From the NCBI GenBank assembly GCA_050485685.1, contig JBJHBW010000011.1, forward strand, positions 1 to 64,000: 64,000 bases of DNA, written 5' to 3'. This document shows positions 1-8,514 of this stretch, piece after piece. Position numbers and translations under genes: made by a program. The notes under the pieces were generated by a model. It did not search any database. It was not told the origin of the DNA and worked only from the letters and a program-made list of their open reading frames with translations. Each line of letters begins with the position of its first letter. Position 1 is the first letter of the stretch. The DNA comes from JBJHBP01 sp050485685. Its GTDB lineage: Bacteria; Pseudomonadota; Gammaproteobacteria; Steroidobacterales; Rariloculaceae.

Positions 1-218
1 GCGGTGTCCATTGCAGAGGCATACGTACATGGTGCGCACATTAATGCGAATGAGAATTATTGTCAATTAGGGGCGCAAACGTTCTGCGCGCACTGCGATC
101 CGGCTGTTGTGGACCCGAAACGCTTGTCGCCAGCGGTGTCCTGTGCCCTGTTGCCGGGCATCAGGCTGGTAGTAAAAACAGGACTGTTTGAAATCAGATA
201 ACATTGTATGATTTCCCC
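1..218. other. Upstream region of the tetR gene, no gene supported
   Basis: I see no convincing coding sequence in this leading stretch. A 65-codon frame exists but has no recognisable domain and no clear ribosome binding site. The last 30 bases are AT-rich. A TATGAT hexamer at 207-212 sits just before the ATG at 219, so the regulator mRNA could start at or very near its start codon; this is inference only. Confidence 0.4.
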
Positions 219-830
219 ATGACGCCCCGAATTGCATCGACGCACGCAACGACGCCTGTCCGTCCGCGTGTTGAGCGGCGTCGGCAGCGCATGCGCGATG
301 CCCTGATACAGGCAGCTGCGAGGCAGTTCGTGGCGCGCGGTGTGAGTGCCGTCAGCGTCGAGGACCTGATCGCCGAGGCGGATCTGAGTCGCTCCACTTT
401 TTACGAGTTATTTGATAATAAATACAATTTATTAGAGAGCATTGTTAATCCAGTTTTTGATGCTGCGGTTGCGCGCCTGACTGACCTGACTGCGGCCTCT
501 CCTGCCGAAGCGTTGCACGGGGTGATCGATACCTACCTGGCGCTGTGGCGAGATCATCGCGACGGGCTGCTGCTGATTCCAGTCATCGATGCGGAGACGT
601 TTCAGCGCTTTGAAGTTCGGCATCGGGCCCTGAACGATGCCCTGCTGGCGGTGCTGCTGCGTGCCGAGCAGGCAGGGTTGCTGCGCAATGGCAGCGCGCA
701 TTACTCGCTGAAAGTGATTGCGCGCACTGCGGTTCCGTTGCTGCGGGTCTATGACGGTCATCCGGGTGCCGAGGCACTTTTCCGGGACGCCATGGTCAGC
801 CTTCTGTTGCGTGATGGAGCCACGTCATGA
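219..830 (+). CDS. TetR/AcrR family transcriptional regulator
   Basis: One-component repressor of the TetR family, about 203 residues from the ATG at 219. A basic N-terminal segment (residues 15-26) precedes a helix-turn-helix at about residues 40-66 carrying the typical LSRSTFYELFDNKYNLLE recognition helix. The C-terminal ligand-binding half has no recognisable subfamily. The frame can be extended to a TTG at 204, but the ATG is a better start codon; neither has a visible Shine-Dalgarno sequence. Its stop overlaps the ATG of the following efflux gene by 4 bases (ATGA at 827), so the two are very probably co-transcribed and the regulator probably controls the pump and itself. The inducer cannot be predicted. 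Confidence 0.88.
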   Translation: MTPRIASTHATTPVRPRVERRRQRMRDALIQAAARQFVARGVSAVSVEDLIAEADLSRSTFYELFDNKYNLLESIVNPVFDAAVARLTDLTAASPAEALHGVIDTYLALWRDHRDGLLLIPVIDAETFQRFEVRHRALNDALLAVLLRAEQAGLLRNGSAHYSLKVIARTAVPLLRVYDGHPGAEALFRDAMVSLLLRDGATS

Positions 831-2224
831 CGCAGGGCAAGGACGGGCTGCGTACGCATCGCCGGCTGCTGGTCGTGCTGTTCGCCGGCGTCCTGATCGG
901 AGCGCTGGATATCAGCATTGTCGGACCTGCGTTGCCCGCGATCGGCGCCGGATTCGATGTCGACACCCGCGCGCTGGCCTGGGTATTCAACACCTACGTT
1001 CTGGTTTATCTGATCTCGGCGCCACTGATGGGCCGGCTGTCGGACCGTTACGGCCGCTATCCTGTCTACGCAACCAGCCTTGCGCTGTTCGGTGCAGGGT
1101 CGGTGCTGATCGCAATCTCGCCTTCGTTCGAACTGCTGCTGACCGGTCGTGTCGTGCAGGCGGTGGGCGCTGCCGGTCTGTTTCCGATCGCCAGCGCCGT
1201 GATCGGCGATGTGATGCCTGCCCATCAGCGTGGTCGTGCACTGGGACTGATCGGCGCTGTATTCGGTGTCGCGTTTCTGCTCGGACCTCTGCTCGGTGGG
1301 CTGCTGCTGCGCTGGGGCTGGCAGTGGCTGTTTCTTGTCAATGTGCCGATCGTTGCCGTGCTGCTGTGGCAGTGCCGCGCCGTGCTGCCCGGGCGGCCGG
1401 GCGGCGCGGGGCGGCAGCCGCGATTCGACTGGGCCGGTACGCTGGCACTGACAGTCATGCTCGGTTCTTTCGCGTGGGCCGTGACGCAGCTCGATGGCGA
1501 AGATCTGTTGCGCAGCGTGCTGGCGCCTGACGTACTGTTGTTCCTGGCCGTCGCGGTGGTGGCCATGCCGTTGTTCTGGGCGGCGGTGAAGAAGGCAGCC
1601 GATCCGGTGCTGCCTCCGGAGCTGCTGCGTCGTCCGCAATTGCGGCTGGTGGGCGCGCTGGCGATCGCGGCCGGGCTGGTCGAAGCTGGCATGGTGTTTC
1701 TGCCTGCGATTGCGATTCTTTCGATCGGTGTGGAGCCTGCCACCGCCAGTCTGATGATGCTGCCATTGGTGCTGGCATTGTTGCTGGGTGCGCCGTCCGC
1801 GGGTCATCTGCTGGACCGTATCGGCGCGAGACCTGTTATTCAGGCCGGGCTGGTCCTGACCGGCGCAGGACTGGTCGTTTTCGCCGTGCCCGCGCTGACG
1901 CTGCCGGTGTTCTACGTGGCTGGTGTGCTGGTTGGTCTTGGGCTGTCTGGCCTGCTGGGTGCGCCATTGCGGGCCGTGATGCTGCGCGAGGCAGGCGAGG
2001 CGCATCGTGGCGCCGGTCAGGGACTGCTGACCCTTTGCCTGAGTACGGGTCGCCTTGTCGGGGCGGCCCTGATCGGCGGAACGGCGGCAGCCGCCGCGGA
2101 CGAGCTTGGTGGCTATCGGCAGGCGCTGCTGCTGCTGGCGGTCGTAATCGGCGCTGCGCTGCTTGCCAGCGCGTGGTTGCGCCGAGACGGCCCGGGATTG
2201 TCGGCCGCCGGTGCGCGAGGGTGA
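827..2224 (+). CDS. MFS drug transporter, DHA2 (EmrB/QacA) type
   Basis: Inner-membrane major facilitator, 465 residues, almost entirely hydrophobic. Near the N-terminus the LDISIVGPALPAI stretch resembles the first-helix motif of the 14-helix DHA2 drug:H+ antiporters, and GRLSDRYGR in the loop after helix 2 is the MFS motif A. It starts inside the stop codon of the TetR gene (ATGA overlap), so expression is translationally coupled to its likely repressor. No membrane-fusion (EmrA/HlyD) partner follows, so it probably works alone across the inner membrane. The substrate is unknown; export of a toxic or hydrophobic compound is inferred from the family and the TetR neighbour. Confidence 0.87.
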   Translation: MTQGKDGLRTHRRLLVVLFAGVLIGALDISIVGPALPAIGAGFDVDTRALAWVFNTYVLVYLISAPLMGRLSDRYGRYPVYATSLALFGAGSVLIAISPSFELLLTGRVVQAVGAAGLFPIASAVIGDVMPAHQRGRALGLIGAVFGVAFLLGPLLGGLLLRWGWQWLFLVNVPIVAVLLWQCRAVLPGRPGGAGRQPRFDWAGTLALTVMLGSFAWAVTQLDGEDLLRSVLAPDVLLFLAVAVVAMPLFWAAVKKAADPVLPPELLRRPQLRLVGALAIAAGLVEAGMVFLPAIAILSIGVEPATASLMMLPLVLALLLGAPSAGHLLDRIGARPVIQAGLVLTGAGLVVFAVPALTLPVFYVAGVLVGLGLSGLLGAPLRAVMLREAGEAHRGAGQGLLTLCLSTGRLVGAALIGGTAAAAADELGGYRQALLLLAVVIGAALLASAWLRRDGPGLSAAGARG

Positions 2225-2302
2225 GCCCACCGGCGCTTCGTGAAATAATGCGCCGCGCCTGATGCCTGATGCCTGATTCCTTTCGCGTGGAGCACCTTAT
2301 CC

Positions 2303-2977
2303 GTGACTGATACCTGGATAGCCCCTTCCATCCTGTCCGCGGATTTCGCCCGCCTCGGAGACGAGGTACGGGCCGTCCTCGACGGTGGCGCCGACATGAT
2401 CCATTTCGATGTAATGGACAACCACTACGTGCCCAATCTCACGGCAGGTCCGCTGGTGTGCAAGTCTCTGCGCCGTCACGGCATCGCCGCACCGATCGAT
2501 GTGCACCTGATGGTCAAGCCGGTGGATCGCATCATTCCGGACTTTGCCGAGGCCGGCGCGACCTATATCAGCATTCATCCCGAAGCCACCGAACATCCGG
2601 ATCGCTCCCTGGCGCTGATTCGTGAGTGCGGGTGCCGCAGCGGTCTGGTGTTCAATCCCGGCACGCCGCTGCAGTGGCTGGATCATCTGATCGACCGCGT
2701 CGATCTGATTCTCGTGATGTCGGTCAATCCGGGATTCGGCGGTCAGAAATTCATTGAATCCTCGCTGGACAAGATCCGGGCAGTGCGACAGCGTATCGAC
2801 GCGACCGGCCGTGACATTCGCCTGGAAGTCGACGGTGGCGTCAAGGTCGACAACATCGAGCAGATCGCGGCTGCCGGTGCCGATACCTTCGTCGCAGGCT
2901 CCGCCATATTCGGGGAGGCAGACTACGGCGCGGTCATCGCCGCGATGCGCAGGAAGATCGAGAGCGCTGCCGGCTGA
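2303..2977 (+). CDS. rpe: Ribulose-phosphate 3-epimerase
   Basis: Interconverts ribulose 5-phosphate and xylulose 5-phosphate in the pentose phosphate pathway (cytosolic). The 224-residue protein covers the whole TIM barrel. Visible signatures are IAPSILSADF at the N-terminus, HFDVMDNHYVPNLT with metal-binding His and Asp, DVHLMV, the MSVNPGFGGQKFI loop over the active site, and LEVDGGV carrying the second catalytic Asp. The start is a GTG at 2303 because the conserved N-terminus begins immediately after it. It is a separate unit about 80 bases after the efflux gene. Confidence 0.96.
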   Translation: MTDTWIAPSILSADFARLGDEVRAVLDGGADMIHFDVMDNHYVPNLTAGPLVCKSLRRHGIAAPIDVHLMVKPVDRIIPDFAEAGATYISIHPEATEHPDRSLALIRECGCRSGLVFNPGTPLQWLDHLIDRVDLILVMSVNPGFGGQKFIESSLDKIRAVRQRIDATGRDIRLEVDGGVKVDNIEQIAAAGADTFVAGSAIFGEADYGAVIAAMRRKIESAAG

Positions 2978-3179
2978 CCGCGAAAAGGTGGGATGCGGGC
3001 GCGCTATGCAGGCACGAAGCGCCGGTTCTGCTATCCTCGCGACCGCCAGAGATCCCCGCTGAACCTTCCGGTGCCTGCCGCGCGTGGCTGGCCGGTGACC
3101 GGGCAGGCCGCAGGTCAGGAACATTGACCCGGTCTGGCGGCGGGGCGGCATTTTCCAAAGGCACGAATTGAGAGCAGCT
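2978..3179. other. Intergenic leader region of thrA
   Basis: About 200 bases separate rpe from thrA. A 7-bp inverted repeat (GACCGGG at 3097-3103, CCCGGTC at 3128-3134) could form a long-looped hairpin in the thrA leader. I looked for a Thr/Ile-rich leader peptide like E. coli thrL and did not find one. A TATCCT hexamer near 3033 could be a -10 element, but this is weak. Confidence 0.3.
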
Positions 3180-5654
3180 ATGGTCTGGACGGTTCATAAA
3201 TTTGGTGGAACCAGCGTGGCGGACGCCGCCTGTTTTCGCAGGGTTGCGGACATTGTCGGACCCGACGACGGAGGCAACAGGGCCGTTGTCGTGTCCGCGA
3301 TGAAGGGATTTACGGATCAGCTGCTGGGACTGATAGAGCTGGCCGCGCGCCGCGAGCCTGTGGACGAAGTACTGGCCGCCCTGACTGAGCGCTATGCCAG
3401 TGCTGCATACGAATTGCTGTCCGCGCCCGCCGCCGATGCGTTGCTGAGCGAACACGAAGCCGACATCGGTGACATTCGCAGTGTTCTGCAGGCCCTGGCG
3501 CTGGTGCGTTCGGCGTCACATCGCAGTCGTGACCTGGTCTCCGGTTTCGGGGAGCTCTGGTCAGCCAGGCTGCTGATGGCATTGCTGCAGGAGCAGGTGG
3601 GTGCCAGCACCGGCGTGCGCTTCATGGATGCGCGCGACGTGCTTGTCGTGGAACCGGGCGAGATGGGACCCATCGTCGTGTGGGAAACCTCGCGTGCGAA
3701 GCTGGCCGAAGCTGTGCCGGCCGATTTCTACGGTATTGTTGTGATCACCGGTTACATTGCCAGCAATGCAGAGGGATTGCCGACGACGCTGGGACGTAAC
3801 GGCAGTGATTACTCTGCCGCGATCTTCGGAGCGCTGTTCGGTGCCCGCGAGGTCAACATCTGGACCGATGTGGACGGGGTCATGAGCGGTGACCCGCGCC
3901 GTGTACCCGAAGCCACCGTGATCGAGGAGATCTCGTACAACGAGGCCATGGAGCTGGCTTATTTCGGCGCCAAGGTGATTCACCCGCAGACCATGGCGCC
4001 GGCAGTGGCGCACGGTATCCCGCTGCGCATTCGCAACACTTTCAATCCCGACTATCCGGGCACCAGAATCTCCACGGGCACTCGCGACCAGGATGTGCTG
4101 GTCAAGGGTGTCAGCGGCATCGATGGTGTGGCGCTGGTCAATCTGGAAGGTGCAGGCATGATCGGAGTGCCGGGCACGGCGGATCGCCTGTTCGGGGCGC
4201 TGCGCGATGCCGGCATTTCGGTGATGCTGATTTCCCAGGGCGGTTCCGAGCACTCCATCTGTTTTGCGGTGCGCGAACAGGAAGCCGACACAGTGCGGCG
4301 GGTTGTCGAGCGGGCTTTCGCGTTCGAGCTGACTCAGGGCCAGGTGCAGAAAGTCGAAGTCACGAAGGGCTGCGGGATCATTGCCGTGGTCGGTGATGGT
4401 ATGGCGGGCCTGCCGGGTAGTGCGGGACGCTTCTTCCGCACCCTGGGTGCGGCCGGTATCAACGTGCGAGCAATCGCCCAGGGCGCATCGGAACGCAACA
4501 TTTCGGCCGTAATTTCTGCACGTGACATGACGCGCGCATTGCGTGCCGTGCACAGCAGTTTCTACCTGTCGGCCAAGACGGTGTCCATCGGCCTGATCGG
4601 GCCGGGTCTGGTCGGCGGCGCGCTGCTGGATCAGATCGCAGCGGCCTGTGAGCGGCTGCGTGTGCGATTCAATCTGGACCTGCGTGTGCGAGGTATTGCC
4701 AGTTCGCGGCGCATGCTGCTGGGCGAACATCGGGTGGATCTCGCGTCATGGCGCGATGCCTGGGAGAGTGCACCGGCGGCAGACCTGAACGCATTCGTCG
4801 AGCACGTTCAGGCCGATCATCTGCCGCATGCGGTGCTGATCGACTGCACGGCCAATCAGGATATCGCCGGCCGCTATGGCGAATGGCTGCAGCGCGGCAT
4901 TCATGTCATCACTCCCAACAAGCGTGCCCACAGCGGTCCGCTGGCGTACTACGACGAACTGAAGCGGCTGAGTCATGCACACGCCACGCATTTCCTGTAC
5001 GAGGCTACAGTCGGTGCCGGTCTGCCCGTCATACAGACGCTGAAGGATCTGGTTGAGACCGGCGACGAGATCGACAACATCTCGGGCATCTTCTCGGGCA
5101 CGCTCGCTTACCTGTTCAACGTGTTCAACGGCAGTCGTCCGTTCTCCGAGATCGTCCGCGAGGCGCGTGCGCGGGGTTATACGGAACCGGATCCGCGCGA
5201 TGATCTGTCCGGCATGGACGTCGCGCGCAAGGCGGTGATTCTGGCCCGTGAAGCCGGCCTGCAGCTGGAGCTGGATGACATCGAGGTCGAGAGCCTGGTA
5301 CCGGCGGCACTGGCGGACGCGTCCGTGGACGAGTTTCTGGAGCGGCTGGTGGATTTCGATGAACCCATGGCGGAGCGGGTCGCTGCAGCGGCGCGTGACG
5401 GCAACGTGCTGCGCTATGTCGCTGACGTCGATATCAATACCGGGACCGCCAGGGTGCGATTGGGTACGTTCGCGAAGGACCATCCATTTGCAAACATCAG
5501 CCTGACCGACAACATCGTCCAGTTCGTGACGCGGCGTTACTGCGAGAACCCGCTGATCGTGCGTGGTCCTGGAGCAGGACCGGACGTGACGGCGGCCGGC
5601 ATATTTGCTGACCTGCTGCGCCTTTGCAGTATGCTCAGCGGCCAGCAGGACTGA
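3180..5654 (+). CDS. thrA: Bifunctional aspartokinase / homoserine dehydrogenase
   Basis: Carries out the first and third steps of the aspartate family pathway: phosphorylation of aspartate and NAD(P)H reduction of aspartate semialdehyde to homoserine. In order there is an amino-acid kinase domain opening with VHKFGGTS (residues 5-12), a pair of regulatory ACT domains at about residues 310-460, and a homoserine dehydrogenase domain starting near residue 470 with the dinucleotide motif GLIGPGLVGG, followed by ITPNKRA and the C-terminal catalytic region. At 824 residues it is close to the E. coli enzyme. I chose the ATG at 3180, preceded by a GAG; a TTG at 3168 is an alternative. The ACT pair implies feedback inhibition, probably by threonine. 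thrC follows after 11 bases, but thrB is missing between them. Confidence 0.96.
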   Translation: MVWTVHKFGGTSVADAACFRRVADIVGPDDGGNRAVVVSAMKGFTDQLLGLIELAARREPVDEVLAALTERYASAAYELLSAPAADALLSEHEADIGDIRSVLQALALVRSASHRSRDLVSGFGELWSARLLMALLQEQVGASTGVRFMDARDVLVVEPGEMGPIVVWETSRAKLAEAVPADFYGIVVITGYIASNAEGLPTTLGRNGSDYSAAIFGALFGAREVNIWTDVDGVMSGDPRRVPEATVIEEISYNEAMELAYFGAKVIHPQTMAPAVAHGIPLRIRNTFNPDYPGTRISTGTRDQDVLVKGVSGIDGVALVNLEGAGMIGVPGTADRLFGALRDAGISVMLISQGGSEHSICFAVREQEADTVRRVVERAFAFELTQGQVQKVEVTKGCGIIAVVGDGMAGLPGSAGRFFRTLGAAGINVRAIAQGASERNISAVISARDMTRALRAVHSSFYLSAKTVSIGLIGPGLVGGALLDQIAAACERLRVRFNLDLRVRGIASSRRMLLGEHRVDLASWRDAWESAPAADLNAFVEHVQADHLPHAVLIDCTANQDIAGRYGEWLQRGIHVITPNKRAHSGPLAYYDELKRLSHAHATHFLYEATVGAGLPVIQTLKDLVETGDEIDNISGIFSGTLAYLFNVFNGSRPFSEIVREARARGYTEPDPRDDLSGMDVARKAVILAREAGLQLELDDIEVESLVPAALADASVDEFLERLVDFDEPMAERVAAAARDGNVLRYVADVDINTGTARVRLGTFAKDHPFANISLTDNIVQFVTRRYCENPLIVRGPGAGPDVTAAGIFADLLRLCSMLSGQQD

Positions 5655-5665
5655 CGGGGCGGAAC

Positions 5666-6970
5666 ATGCGTTACTTGAGCAGCCGCGGCGGTCAGGAGAG
5701 CGACCTGGCCGGTGCCGTAATGCAGGGACTGGCCACCGACGGCGGGTTGTTCGTGCCCGAGCGCATGCCGCGTCTGGATCCTTCCGCTATCCGGGGCCAG
5801 ACCTTGGCGGAAATCGCCGCAGAGGTGCTTGCACCTTTCTTCGAGGGTTCAGATCTTGCCTCAGAATTGGGCGATATCTGCCGGGATGCATTGAATTTTC
5901 CAGTTCCCTTGCGAACGCTTTGCGGGGCGCCGGAGCCTTTGTCCGTGCTGGAACTGTTTCATGGTCCCACGGCGGCCTTCAAGGATGTGGGCGCACGCTT
6001 TCTCGCCGCACTGATGGAGCGCTGGCTGTCCCGCGGGCGGGATACGCGGCCGCTCACCATTCTGGTGGCTACCTCGGGCGACACCGGCGGTGCGGTCGCG
6101 GCTGCGTTCCATCGTCGTCAGGGCGTTCGCGTCGCCGTGCTGTTTCCCCGGGGGCAGGTGTCGCCGCGTCAGCAGCATCAGCTCACCTGCTGGGGCGACA
6201 ACGTGCGTTCGTTCGAGGTCGATGGATCGTTTGACGACTGTCAGGCCCTGCTGAAGGCGGCGTTCGTGGATCCGCAGCTCGGCGCCAGGCATCGTCTCAG
6301 TGCCGCCAACAGCATCAATATCGGCAGGCTTTTGCCACAGGTGGCTTACCACGCTGCGGCATCGCTGTGGCACCAGCGCGAGCATGGCGCTGCGCCAGGA
6401 TTCATCGTGCCCACCGGCAATCTCGGCAATGGTCTGGCCTGTGTGTGGGCTCAGGCCATCGGTATGCCGGTGCGTGAAGTGATTCTCGCGGTCAATGCGA
6501 ATCGCACGATCCCGGAGTTCCTCGCGACCGGGCAATGGCAGCCGCGGCCCAGCGTACATACGCTGGCATCGGCGATGGATGTCGGAGATCCGAGCAACAT
6601 GGAAAGGCTCAGACATCTGGTGCCGGATCTGGCTGCGTTGCGCGCTACCGTGGAGTCGTACCCGGTGGACGACGATGAGATCCGCGAGCAGATCAGACTG
6701 GATCATGAAAGGCGCGGTGAGGTCTGGTGCCCGCACACCGCCACCGGCTTCTGGGTGCACGATCACCTGCCGCCGGAACGTCGACGCACCCCGTGGATCG
6801 TTGCAGCCACCGCACATCCGGCAAAGTTCGATACCATTGTCGAACCTGTCATCGGGCGTTCCGTAGAGGTGCCGCCGGCGCTGGCTGATCTGTTGCAGCG
6901 GCCGGCGAATGCAGTGCCGCTGAAACCGGCGTTGCAGGCCTTGACCTCAGCGCTGGATAACTGGAAATAA
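5666..6970 (+). CDS. thrC: Threonine synthase
   Basis: PLP-dependent enzyme converting O-phosphohomoserine to threonine. The N-terminus MRYLSSRGG is the family's usual one, so the ATG at 5666 is the start (GGGGCGG just upstream) rather than the in-frame ATG at 5624. The PLP-binding lysine is K106 in the FHGPTAAFKDVGARF motif, and ATSGDTGGAVAAA is the phosphate-binding loop. At 434 residues it matches the short bacterial (E. coli-type) class. It sits 11 bases behind thrA, so the two form an operon. Homoserine kinase, which makes its substrate, is not here and must be encoded elsewhere. Confidence 0.96.
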   Translation: MRYLSSRGGQESDLAGAVMQGLATDGGLFVPERMPRLDPSAIRGQTLAEIAAEVLAPFFEGSDLASELGDICRDALNFPVPLRTLCGAPEPLSVLELFHGPTAAFKDVGARFLAALMERWLSRGRDTRPLTILVATSGDTGGAVAAAFHRRQGVRVAVLFPRGQVSPRQQHQLTCWGDNVRSFEVDGSFDDCQALLKAAFVDPQLGARHRLSAANSINIGRLLPQVAYHAAASLWHQREHGAAPGFIVPTGNLGNGLACVWAQAIGMPVREVILAVNANRTIPEFLATGQWQPRPSVHTLASAMDVGDPSNMERLRHLVPDLAALRATVESYPVDDDEIREQIRLDHERRGEVWCPHTATGFWVHDHLPPERRRTPWIVAATAHPAKFDTIVEPVIGRSVEVPPALADLLQRPANAVPLKPALQALTSALDNWK

Positions 6971-7001
6971 GAATATATAAATTAAAGTCCTACAGATCAT
7001 A

Positions 7002-7598
7002 GTGCAGGTTTTTTCTGATCATTGGCCGCTGATCGTTGCTGGCGCAGCATTGCTGCTGCTGGCGCTGATCCTGGGTGTGCTGCTTTACCGGCGAAGACAG
7101 CGCGGGCCTTCGCTGCGCGAAGCGATCGATGCGGTGTCCGTGGACCGACTCGAGAATATTCTCGTTCCCGACGGCATGGGTGGCGAGATCTTCATCGAAT
7201 GCCTGCTGCTGACCGGACGCGGCCTGGTGGTCCTGGATATCAGGGAGTACACCGGCGCGGTATTCGGCAGTGACCGCATGGATGAATGGACGGTCATCGG
7301 CAGCAATCGCCGCTTCGCGTTTCCCAATCCCCAGAGTGCGCTCTACGACCGCATGGCCGCGCTCAGGCAGTTCGTCCGTGATGTGCCGGTGAACGGTCAC
7401 GTGCTGTTCGCGTCCGGAGCCGACTTCAGCAAGGGACGGCCCCGTGAAGTTGTATTCCCCGAGGAGCTGGAAAGATTCTATGGCCGCCCTGACCGTTCGG
7501 AGGCGCAGCGGTTGCTGGACGCGTTCGCGCAGCACTGGGATCGAGTCAGGGAAGCCGCGAAACCGGCCGGAGTCGGCGGTGCAGGTATGCGGCTGTAG
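7002..7598 (+). CDS. Membrane-anchored NERD (nuclease-related) domain protein
   Basis: A 198-residue protein with one N-terminal membrane helix (about residues 8-27, followed by RRRQR, so the domain faces the cytoplasm). The rest resembles the NERD domain: GEIFIECLLLTGRGLVVLDIREYTGAVFGS, then a Trp and an F-x-NP-Q-S segment. NERD is distantly related to restriction-type nucleases; the catalytic EVK-like triad is replaced here by DIR, so activity is doubtful. The start is a GTG at 7002 after an AT-rich stretch with no clear ribosome binding site. It lies 31 bases after thrC and may share its transcript. Function unknown. Confidence 0.6.
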   Translation: MQVFSDHWPLIVAGAALLLLALILGVLLYRRRQRGPSLREAIDAVSVDRLENILVPDGMGGEIFIECLLLTGRGLVVLDIREYTGAVFGSDRMDEWTVIGSNRRFAFPNPQSALYDRMAALRQFVRDVPVNGHVLFASGADFSKGRPREVVFPEELERFYGRPDRSEAQRLLDAFAQHWDRVREAAKPAGVGGAGMRL

Positions 7599-7620
7599 GG
7601 GCCGGGTGTCATCACCTGCG

Positions 7621-8436
7621 CTATGTCGCGCCTTCTTCGCTTCGCACCCGATTCAAGCCGAAAAGCCGACACGCATTAGTCGTAGAGTGCTCCGCGAGCA
7701 ATTCAGGCGGATGTCCGGTCAGTGCCGCGACGCGTGCAAGCACATGCGGCAGAAAGCGCGGTTCGTTGCGCCGGCCACGCGGTCGCTCCTTGAGGTCGCG
7801 GGGCAGCAGATAGGGAGCGTCGGTTTCCAGCAGCAGACGGTCAAGAGGAATCGACGGAACGGCCTCGCGCAACGCATGGCCACGGCGTTCGTCGCAGACC
7901 CAGCCAGTCACGCCGATATACAAATCCAGATCAAGATAGTCGTGTAATTCTTTCTTTCCATTCGTAAAGCAGTGTGCGACGCCGCCGCTCAAGCGGGCGC
8001 GTACCGGGCTCAGGATGCGCAGCAGATCGTCATGAGCGTCGCGCTGGTGCAGAAAAACCGGGCGGCCGGATTCGGCGGCCAGCTCCAGCTGGGCGGCGAA
8101 GCAATGCTGCTGGTCTGCGTGCGGGGAATAGTCGCGAAAGTAATCCAGACCACATTCGCCGGCGGCGACGACGTGCGGTTGCGCCAGCAGGGCACGCAGC
8201 CTGTCCAGATCCGCGCTGCGGAAATCAGCGGCATGGTGGGGATGAATACCGGCCGTGGCGTAAAGGCGACGGTCGCGGGCTGCCAGTGCCGCAGCGTGTT
8301 CGCTGGCCGATACCGAGGTGCCGGTGATGATCAACCGTGTGACGCCGGCCGCCTCGGCGGCCGCAATCACCTGTTCGCGGTCGTCATCGAAGCTGTCATG
8401 AGTCAGATTCAGACCGATGTCTACCAGCTGATGCAT
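7621..8436 (-). CDS. tatD: TatD family metal-dependent hydrolase (DNase)
   Basis: TIM-barrel metallo-hydrolase of the amidohydrolase superfamily; members are 3'-5' exonucleases on DNA/RNA and act in DNA quality control. The 271-residue protein shows LVDIGLNLTH at the N-terminus (the TatD-proper variant of the HxH metal motif), GECGLDYFRDYSPH, FLHQRDAHDD, AHCFTNGKKE and LLETDAPYL, which together supply the metal ligands. I took the ATG at 8436 because it gives the standard TatD N-terminus; a GTG at 8466 is possible. It is read away from the thrC side and lies downstream of acnA on the same strand, separated from it by a strong hairpin. Confidence 0.92.
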   Translation of the reverse strand: MHQLVDIGLNLTHDSFDDDREQVIAAAEAAGVTRLIITGTSVSASEHAAALAARDRRLYATAGIHPHHAADFRSADLDRLRALLAQPHVVAAGECGLDYFRDYSPHADQQHCFAAQLELAAESGRPVFLHQRDAHDDLLRILSPVRARLSGGVAHCFTNGKKELHDYLDLDLYIGVTGWVCDERRGHALREAVPSIPLDRLLLETDAPYLLPRDLKERPRGRRNEPRFLPHVLARVAALTGHPPELLAEHSTTNACRLFGLNRVRSEEGAT

Positions 8437-8467
8437 CTTCAGGTCCGTCTGATGATGTGCCCACACA

Positions 8468-8501
8468 CCGGACCGGGGCGAGATGGCTCGTCCCGGTCCG
8501 G
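8468..8501 (-). terminator. Strong hairpin downstream of acnA
   Basis: A 15-base stem (8468-8482 against 8487-8501) with one mismatch and a 4-base loop. It lies 13 bases beyond the acnA stop and upstream of the tatD start. There is no U-tract after the stem on either strand, so it may act as a Rho-independent-like block, an mRNA stabiliser or both. Confidence 0.5.
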
Positions 8502-8514
8502 TGGCGCATCAGGT

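Noticed and set aside
4..201. 65-codon frame at the window start
   Set aside because: No domain or ribosome binding site, and it overlaps the likely promoter of the TetR gene.
758..2230. Long minus-strand frame of 490 codons over the MFS gene
   Set aside because: It is antisense to a well-supported transporter, is rich in Arg/Gln/His from GC-rich shadow coding, and has no domain. The same reasoning removes similar long shadows over thrA (3561-4730), thrC (5861-6817), mnmA (11484-12608), aro (30749-31789) and uvrC (32643-34082).
2978..3179. Threonine attenuator leader peptide before thrA
   Set aside because: No short frame rich in Thr/Ile codons followed by a terminator was found; only a loose inverted repeat exists.
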